Source: Pseudomonas sp. DTU_2021_1001937_2_SI_NGA_ILE_001 (GTDB lineage Bacteria > Pseudomonadota > Gammaproteobacteria > Pseudomonadales > Pseudomonadaceae). Taken from it: a stretch of 64,000 nt of DNA. The stretch is from the NCBI RefSeq assembly GCF_032463525.1, contig NZ_CP135971.1, positions 4,838,501 to 4,902,500 of the forward strand, given 5' to 3'. The translations under genes and the position numbers were made by a program. The notes under the pieces were generated by a model. It was not told where the DNA came from. It saw only the letters and a list, made by a program, of their open reading frames with translations, and did no database searches. Below, one piece after another: positions 59,216-64,000 of the stretch. How positions within the stretch are numbered: the first letter of the stretch is position 1; the number at the start of each line of letters is the position of its first letter.

Positions 59216-60133
59216 ATGCCCATGCACATCCACACCCCGCTGATCGAATCCCGTCCGCTGGGTGCCCTGTCCGGGGCGGCGGTGTGGCTCAAGCTCGATG
59301 CCTTGCAGCCCTGCGGCTCGTTCAAGTTGCGTGGCGTCGGCCATGCCTGCGAGGTGCGGTACGCCCAGGGGGCGCGGCATTTCGTCTCGTCGTCGGGCGG
59401 TAACGCCGGGCTGGCGGTGGCCTATGCCGGGCGCCAGCTGGGCGTACCGGTGACGGTGGTGGTGCCGCAGACCACCACCGAACGCGCCAAGGAGCTGTTG
59501 GCCCTGGAAGGCGCCGAGGTGATCGTCCACGGCAGCGCCTGGCACGAGGCCAATCAACTGGCTCTGACGCTGTTGCGCGACGACAGCGCCTTCATCCATC
59601 CCTTCGACGACCCGCTGCTCTGGGAGGGCCATGCCACGCTGGTCGACGAAGTGGCGCAGGCCGGGCTCAAGCCCGATGCCGTGGTGCTGGCGGTCGGCGG
59701 TGGCGGGCTGTTGTGTGGCGTGGTCCAGGGTTTGCAACGCAACGGCTGGCACGACGTACCGGTGCTCGCGGTGGAAACCGAAGGCGCCGCCTCGCTGCAC
59801 GCCGCCAGCCTGGCCGGGCAGGCCGTGGAGATCGAGCGCATCACCTCGGTGGCCACGTCATTGGGGGCGAAGAAAGTCTGCGAGCAGGCCGCACGGCTGC
59901 TGCAGGAACATCCCGTACACAGCCTGGTGGTTTCCGATGGTGCGGCCCTGGACGCTTGTGAGCGTTTCCTGCTCGACCATCGCGTGCTGGTCGAACCCGC
60001 CTGCGGCGCGGCCTTGGCGGTGGCCTATGAAGGACCGGCGCTGGCGGCCTACGAGAACGTACTGATGGTGGTCTGCGGCGGGGCCACCGCGACCCTGGAG
60101 CAGATTCGCCAGTGGCGCGCCCAGCAGGGTTGA
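59216..60133 (+). CDS. PLP-dependent serine/threonine dehydratase-like enzyme
   Basis: A 305-aa fold-type II PLP enzyme. The Schiff-base lysine is Lys37 (GSFKLRG), SSGGNAGLAVAYAGRQLG forms the phosphate/substrate loop and the glycine-rich VGGGGLLCGVVQGL binds the cofactor phosphate. Length and the GGNAGLA form resemble catabolic serine dehydratases of the SDS type rather than biosynthetic IlvA (no C-terminal regulatory domain). The start at 59216 has GGAG 7 nt upstream. The exact substrate is not certain. Confidence 0.85.
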   Translation: MPMHIHTPLIESRPLGALSGAAVWLKLDALQPCGSFKLRGVGHACEVRYAQGARHFVSSSGGNAGLAVAYAGRQLGVPVTVVVPQTTTERAKELLALEGAEVIVHGSAWHEANQLALTLLRDDSAFIHPFDDPLLWEGHATLVDEVAQAGLKPDAVVLAVGGGGLLCGVVQGLQRNGWHDVPVLAVETEGAASLHAASLAGQAVEIERITSVATSLGAKKVCEQAARLLQEHPVHSLVVSDGAALDACERFLLDHRVLVEPACGAALAVAYEGPALAAYENVLMVVCGGATATLEQIRQWRAQQG

Positions 60134-60421
60134 ATGCGCCGCCTGGTGGTGCCGGGGGCTTTTGCAGGTTTCCCAGCTGTTTCGGCCCAGTGGCAATACC
60201 CTTCGATCAAGCGCCATGTGGCTCGGTAGGAGCGGCTTTAGCCGCGAAAGCGCGAGGAAATTCACTGCATCTGCTGTGAACATGCGGTCGATTCGCGGCT
60301 GAAGCCGCTCCTACCCGGCCTAACTGACCCTTATTGGCTTTAGCCGCGACAGCGCCAGGAAATTCACTGCATCTGTTGTTAACAGGCGGTCACTTCGCGG
60401 CTGAAACCGCTCCTACTCGGT
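60134..60421. other. Intergenic region holding two tandem REPINs
   Basis: This 288-bp region between the dehydratase and the DUF3820 gene is mainly two direct REPIN copies (described separately). No other structure was found. Confidence 0.7.
60231..60411. repeat. Two direct copies of the 79-bp REPIN
   Basis: Units at 60231-60309 and about 60333-60411 have inverted REP arms (AGCGGCTTTAGCCGCGA ... TCGCGGCTGAAGCCGCT) and the conserved centre AAATTCACTGCATCTG. They are separated by GGCCTAACTGACCCTTATTG-like linker sequence. The second copy has a damaged left end (TTGGCTTTAG). Confidence 0.8.
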
Positions 60422-60655
60422 CTAATCGAACCGGCGACGCGGTGCGCGCTCGCGCAAGGGATCAAGCAACGCGCCAAGGCCGTTGTGGTCGATCTCGTGC
60501 ATCAGCGCCAGCAGGGCGCCCAGCTCGCCTTTGGGAAAGCCCTCGCGGGCGAACCAGTTGAGGTAATGGCCGGGCAGGTCGGCCAGCAGACGGCCTTTGT
60601 ACTTGCCAAAGGGCATCTCACGGGTGACCAGCAGTTTCAGGGCTTCGGGATTCAT
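60422..60655 (-). CDS. DUF3820 family protein
   Basis: A 77-aa protein, MNPEALKLLVTREMPFGKYKGRLLADLPGHYLNWFAREGFPKGELG. The conserved MPFGKYKGR-x-L-x-DLP-x-Y-L-x-WF pattern identifies the DUF3820 family, labelled in Pseudomonas as a putative quorum-sensing-regulated virulence factor; its biochemical role is unknown. An ATG at 60694 would extend it by 13 residues. It is 42 nt downstream of the HxlR gene on the same strand. Confidence 0.8.
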   Translation of the reverse strand: MNPEALKLLVTREMPFGKYKGRLLADLPGHYLNWFAREGFPKGELGALLALMHEIDHNGLGALLDPLRERAPRRRFD

Positions 60656-60697
60656 GGCTCGTGGGTCGACAGAGGGAAAAGGGGCCGGGGGCATGGA

Positions 60698-61147
60698 TCA
60701 GCGGGTGACGCGCTGGCGATGGCAGTCCTGCGGGGCCAGCAGCTTGCCGTGGCGCGAGCGTACCTGGAGACTGACAACGGGCTCGTGATGTTCGTTGTCC
60801 AGCAGCACCGAATGGGTTTCACCGGGTTCGAACAGGTGCTGCTCGCCCCATTGCCGCAAGCTGACCACGATGGGGAATACCGAGCGGCCCCGTTCAGTGA
60901 GCACGTATTCCTGGTAGGCGCTGCCATCCGAGGCCGGGCGAAGATCGAAGATGCCCAATTCAACCAGTGCTTTCAAGCGTGAGGCGAGGATGTTCCTGGC
61001 CAGGCCAAGGCTTTTCTGAAAATCGCTGAAGCGCCGAATGTCATCGAATGCGTCACGAATGATCAGCATGGACCAGCGGTCACCAATCGCTTCGAGCGCT
61101 CTCGCTACGGGACATTCGCTGGTTGCCAGCGCCAGTTGTCTTGCCAT
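60698..61147 (-). CDS. HxlR-family transcriptional regulator
   Basis: A 149-aa winged-helix regulator. Cys14 lies in TSECPVARALEAIGDRWSMLIIRDAFDDIRRFSDFQKSLGLARNILASRLKALVELGIF, the typical HxlR pattern, with LTERGRSVFPIVVSLRQWGEQH following. Start at 61147 has AAGG 8 nt before it. It is divergent from the MFS gene, across an intergenic region with a near-perfect 20-bp dyad. It likely controls the transporter pair, perhaps sensing a reactive compound through its cysteine (inference). Confidence 0.9.
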   Translation of the reverse strand: MARQLALATSECPVARALEAIGDRWSMLIIRDAFDDIRRFSDFQKSLGLARNILASRLKALVELGIFDLRPASDGSAYQEYVLTERGRSVFPIVVSLRQWGEQHLFEPGETHSVLLDNEHHEPVVSLQVRSRHGKLLAPQDCHRQRVTR

Positions 61148-61200
61148 TTGCATCACCTTCCCACGGGCGGTGTCATTCAGGGCGCAAGGATATGCCAAAA

Positions 61201-61266
61201 ATCTGGTTGCAGTTTGAAACTTGAATGGCTACAAGATGTTTGTTCGGTTTCAAAATGCAACCAGAT
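61201..61266. promoter_or_regulatory. Large operator dyad between the HxlR gene and the MFS gene
   Basis: ATCTGGTTGCAGTTTGAAAC (61201-61220) and GTTTCAAAATGCAACCAGAT (61247-61266) are inverted copies matching at 19 of 20 positions, with 26 bp between. They lie upstream of both divergent starts and probably bind the HxlR dimer, controlling both genes. Confidence 0.75.
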
Positions 61267-61285
61267 TACTCGCCAAGGATGACTC

Positions 61286-62551
61286 ATGACCGCCTGTACC
61301 GACACAGATGCTCAGCCACGATCCAGCCCCTGCGCTGCGCATGTCGATGCCCGTACGGCGCCGGTACTCTCGCGCCCGCTGATCCTGCTGCTGTCCATGA
61401 CTTGCGCACTGGCGGTGGCGAATGTCTATTTCGCCCAGCCACTGCTCGAAAGCATGGCCAGTAGCCTGGCCGTACGTCCCGGCCTGATCGGCGTGGTGGT
61501 CACTGCCACCCAGTTCGGCTATGCACTGGGGTTGCTGTTCATCGTTCCGCTGGGTGATCTGCTCAACCGTAAGCGGCTGATCGTCAGCCTGATGCTGTTA
61601 TCCGCTGCTGCCTTGCTGGTGGTGGCATCCGCACGGCAGTGGTCGGTGTTGCTGGCAGCGATGATTCTGGTCGGACTCATGGCGGTGGTGGTGCAGGTGG
61701 TGGTGGCCTATGCCGCTTCGCTGGCAAACGCCGCGCAGCGTGGGCAAGTCGTCGGCAGTGTGACCGGCGCGGTGGTCCTGGGCATTCTGCTGGCGCGCCT
61801 CGTTTCCGGGCTGGTGGCGGATCTGGCCGGCTGGCGAGCGGTGTATTACCTCTCGGCCGGGTTGATGCTGGGCATGGCCTTGCTGTTGTACAGAGCGCTC
61901 GCAGCGGTCGAGCCAGTGCGGCTTGATGCTTCTTACCCGGGCCTGCTGCTTTCGGTGTGGACGCTGTTGGTCACCGAGCCCGTGCTGCGTGTGCGGGGTG
62001 TTCTGGCTTTGCTGGGTTTTGCCGCATTCAGTGTGCTGTGGACCGCCATGGTGCTGCCCCTGAGTGCTCCGCCGTTGTCGCTTTCGCATACCCAGATCGG
62101 TTTGTTCGGCCTGGCCGGGCTGGCCGGTGCGCTGGCGGCTCGCCGCGCCGGACGCTGGGCTGACTGCGGCCATGCGCAGCGCACCACCGGCATTTCCCTG
62201 GCACTGCTGGTGCTTTCCTGGCTGCCGATGGCCTGGGCCGAAAGCTCTCTGCTGGCGTTGATCGTGGGGGTGGTGCTGCTCGATTTCGCCGTGCAGGCCC
62301 TGCACGTCACCAATCAGAGCCTGATCTTCGCCGCGCGTCCCGACGCGCAGAGCCGTCTGGTTGGCGCCTACATGTGCTTCTACTCCATCGGCAGCGCGCT
62401 CGGTGCTGCGGCGGCAACCCAGGTCTATGCGCTGTGGGGCTGGCCAGCGGTGTGCGCGCTGGGCGCTGCGATCAGCCTGCTGGCCGGGTTGTTGTGGATG
62501 GCAAACCGATTCACACCTGCTCATGACCTGACCGAAGGAAACCCACGTTGA
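61286..62551 (+). CDS. MFS transporter adjacent to HxlR regulator
   Basis: A 421-aa permease with a short polar N-terminus (about 1-30), then 12 predicted helices. The MFS A motif appears as GDLLNRKRLIVSLML. The family resembles drug-resistance or sugar-efflux MFS pumps (motif VYFAQPLLESMA). The start follows AAGGA at 7 nt. The substrate cannot be assigned. Its stop overlaps the EamA start by one base (TGATG), so the two are an operon, probably controlled by HxlR. Confidence 0.88.
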   Translation: MTACTDTDAQPRSSPCAAHVDARTAPVLSRPLILLLSMTCALAVANVYFAQPLLESMASSLAVRPGLIGVVVTATQFGYALGLLFIVPLGDLLNRKRLIVSLMLLSAAALLVVASARQWSVLLAAMILVGLMAVVVQVVVAYAASLANAAQRGQVVGSVTGAVVLGILLARLVSGLVADLAGWRAVYYLSAGLMLGMALLLYRALAAVEPVRLDASYPGLLLSVWTLLVTEPVLRVRGVLALLGFAAFSVLWTAMVLPLSAPPLSLSHTQIGLFGLAGLAGALAARRAGRWADCGHAQRTTGISLALLVLSWLPMAWAESSLLALIVGVVLLDFAVQALHVTNQSLIFAARPDAQSRLVGAYMCFYSIGSALGAAAATQVYALWGWPAVCALGAAISLLAGLLWMANRFTPAHDLTEGNPR

Positions 62552-63447
62552 TGAAACTGCAGCATCTGCTTCTGGCGATTTTGATCACCGCGATCTGGGG
62601 GCTCAATTTTTCGGTCATCAAGTTGGGCCTGGTGTCCGTCGACCCGCTGATTCTGGCGGGTATCCGCTTCGCACTCTGTGCGCTGCCGGCCATCCTGTTC
62701 ATTCCCCGGCCGAACGTGCCGTGGCGCTACATCATCGGCTATGGCCTGGTGTTCGGCATCGGCCTGTGGGGTGTGGTCAACCTCGGTATCAAGTCCGGGC
62801 TGTCGGCCGGCATCGCCTCGCTGGTGCTGCAGTTCAGCGCCTTTTTCACCCTTGTGCTGGGCGGCTGGGTATTCAAGGAGAAGCTCACGCGCTACCAACT
62901 GGGCGGTATCGCCATTGCCCTGTGCGGGCTGCTGAGCATCATCTTCATCGTGGATGGTTCGGTCACTCTGGCCGGTCTGGGCCTGGTGCTGGCGGGCGCC
63001 GTTGCCTGGAGTGTGGCCAACATCATCAACAAGAAGGCCCGGACCACCCAGGTTTTCGCCTTTCTGGTCTGGTCCAGCGCCTTTGCACCTGTGCCGCTGT
63101 TTCTGCTCGGCTATGCGGTCAATGGCGCCCAGGGCTACACGGCACTGGTCACCCAGCTCGACTGGCGTGCCGTGTCGTCGATTCTGTTCCAGGTCTACCC
63201 CAATACCTTGTTCGCCTACTGGGTCTGGAATTCGTTGCTCAAGCGGTATCCGGTTTCCACGGTCGCGCCGTTGTCGCTGTTGGTACCGATCTTCGGCATG
63301 CTCGGTTCGGTCCTGATCTTCAACGAAGCGCTGTCATTGACCAAGATCATGGCGGTGGTGCTGATCGTGGCCGGCCTGGTCGTGGGGTTGTATGGCGAGC
63401 GTATCGGCCATGCATGGCGGGCACAGGCTGCACGCTCGTCGCTGTAA
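62551..63447 (+). CDS. EamA (DMT) family transporter
   Basis: A 298-aa drug/metabolite transporter with two EamA repeats and ten predicted helices: MKLQHLLLAILITAIWGLNFSVIKLGL and the second repeat from about 150 (AGAVAWSVANIINKKA). It resembles YdcZ/YedA-type metabolite exporters. It is coupled to the MFS gene through TGATG. Substrate unknown; export of an amino acid or toxic metabolite is only inference. Confidence 0.88.
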   Translation: MKLQHLLLAILITAIWGLNFSVIKLGLVSVDPLILAGIRFALCALPAILFIPRPNVPWRYIIGYGLVFGIGLWGVVNLGIKSGLSAGIASLVLQFSAFFTLVLGGWVFKEKLTRYQLGGIAIALCGLLSIIFIVDGSVTLAGLGLVLAGAVAWSVANIINKKARTTQVFAFLVWSSAFAPVPLFLLGYAVNGAQGYTALVTQLDWRAVSSILFQVYPNTLFAYWVWNSLLKRYPVSTVAPLSLLVPIFGMLGSVLIFNEALSLTKIMAVVLIVAGLVVGLYGERIGHAWRAQAARSSL

Positions 63448-63576
63448 GTCTTGCTGCGTGAAAGGGCCTGCCGCTTTCAAGGCAGGTTGATGATGATTGT
63501 TCTTCAATCAGGGAGGTGGCCGATGGCCAAGGCTTGCACTCTGCATGCTGGCAAAGTGTCCTTTCATGCAGAACGC

Positions 63577-63592
63577 AACTTCCTGGGAAGTT
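63577..63592. promoter_or_regulatory. Short perfect palindrome in the EamA/DUF2383 gap
   Basis: AACTTCC-TG-GGAAGTT forms an exact 7+7 bp dyad 130 nt after the EamA stop and about 120 nt before the DUF2383 start, in otherwise AT-rich DNA. It may be a regulator site; no T run suggests a terminator. Confidence 0.35.
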
Positions 63593-63713
63593 CAAAGTAA
63601 TTTAAGTTGTTGAAATATAAGAATTTAATGTGATTTTTAAAGCTGGCATGAGCGCTGCAATATTCCAGGCAGTAACACTCGATTGGTATTAACTGCCTAG
63701 GAAGGATAGTGAA

Positions 63714-64000
63714 ATGACTGACATCAACAAAGAGTCGATCAACCTGCTCAACGATCTTATCGAAGTCAGCAAGGACGGCCAGAAAGGTTTCGAGACCAGC
63801 GCTGAAGACCTCAAGAACCCCGAGATCAAGCGCTTCTTCCAGGCCCATGCCGCCGACTGCGCTATCGCCGTGCGTGAGCTGCAAGCCGAGGTTCGCGACC
63901 TGGGCGGCGACCCGGAAACCTCCTCCAGCCTCAGCGGTACCCTGCACCGTGCCTGGGTTGACCTGAAGTCGCTGGTGACCGGCAAGAGCGACGAGGCCAT
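63714..64000 (+). CDS. PA2169-family four-helix-bundle protein (DUF2383), truncated by window end
   Basis: The first 95 codons of an open frame that runs off the window, starting MTDINKESINLLNDLIEVSKDGQKGF at an ATG preceded by GGAAGGA. KGFETSAEDLKNPEIKRFFQAHAADCAIAVRELQAEVRDLGGDPE matches the PA2169/DUF2383 family, ferritin-like four-helix bundles of about 150 aa. Family members are often stress-induced; the function is not established. No stop is seen in the window. Confidence 0.88.
   Translation, partial: MTDINKESINLLNDLIEVSKDGQKGFETSAEDLKNPEIKRFFQAHAADCAIAVRELQAEVRDLGGDPETSSSLSGTLHRAWVDLKSLVTGKSDEA

Noticed and set aside
63564..63947. 127-codon frame on the minus strand at the window end
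   Set aside because: It is antisense to the DUF2383 gene, which has a strong ribosome-binding sequence and a recognisable family pattern.

Overview
The window is a GC-rich chromosomal segment of a fluorescent Pseudomonas, most likely of the P. putida group. This rests on protein recognition and gene order: ndpA-hupN, rlmF-valS-holC-pepA // lptFG, gcvHPT, and the clustered Entner-Doudoroff / glucose-uptake block gap // edd-glk-gltR2-gtrS-gtsABCD-oprB ... hexR // zwf-pgl-eda. Most of the segment is conserved core genome. No tRNA, rRNA, CRISPR array or prophage was seen.

Layout. 1-4.0 kb: end of an MFS gene, small enzymes (NTF2-like, GIY-YIG, GST), glutaredoxin and NdpA. 4.2-15 kb: hupN, rlmF, valS, a small conserved protein, holC, pepA, the divergent LPS-export pair lptF-lptG, an RDD membrane protein and a cold-shock protein. 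15-21.3 kb: the glycine cleavage operon gcvH-gcvP-gcvT with its own sigma54 enhancer-binding activator (GcsR-like) directly upstream. The gcvH leader shows a -24/-12 promoter, an IHF site and upstream repeats. 21.4-27.3 kb: DUF5064, DUF454, and an iron/heme signalling locus (FecI-type sigma, FecR-type anti-sigma, TonB heme receptor, heme oxygenase). The receptor and oxygenase share an almost identical putative ECF promoter. 27.4-40.6 kb: gap, divergent from edd-glk-gltR2-gtrS, followed by gtsABCD, oprB and a mutarotase; together these carry glucose uptake and entry to the Entner-Doudoroff pathway. 41-52.9 kb: a complete urea-utilisation block. Allophanate hydrolase and urea carboxylase (the ATP-dependent, urease-independent route) are followed by a GntR regulator and the urea ABC transporter urtABCDE, all on the + strand behind a putative sigma54 promoter. 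52.9-55.06 kb: REP-rich DNA with an intact IS3-family element (inverted repeats and a 3-bp target duplication). 55.1-59 kb: the hexose locus resumes with hexR, zwf, pgl and eda. 59.2-64 kb: a PLP-dependent dehydratase, a REPIN pair, a DUF3820 protein, an HxlR regulator divergent from an MFS-EamA transporter pair across a 20-bp dyad, and a truncated DUF2383 gene.

How the genes work together. Glucose crosses the outer membrane through OprB, is imported by GtsABCD and phosphorylated by Glk. Zwf, Pgl, Edd and Eda then convert it to pyruvate and glyceraldehyde-3-phosphate, which Gap oxidises. HexR operator-like sequences lie in the gap/edd and hexR/zwf intergenic regions. Urea would be imported by UrtABCDE, carboxylated to allophanate by Uca and hydrolysed to ammonium and CO2 by AtzF. 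That block, with its flanking REPs and IS, separates the mutarotase from hexR, which I recall as neighbours in P. putida KT2440. I found no clearly undescribed system. The most informative novelties are regulatory: the paired ECF promoters, one of which re-uses the upstream terminator's T-tract; the sigma54/IHF/GcsR architecture; the HxlR dyad; and the sigma54 promoter of the urea block.
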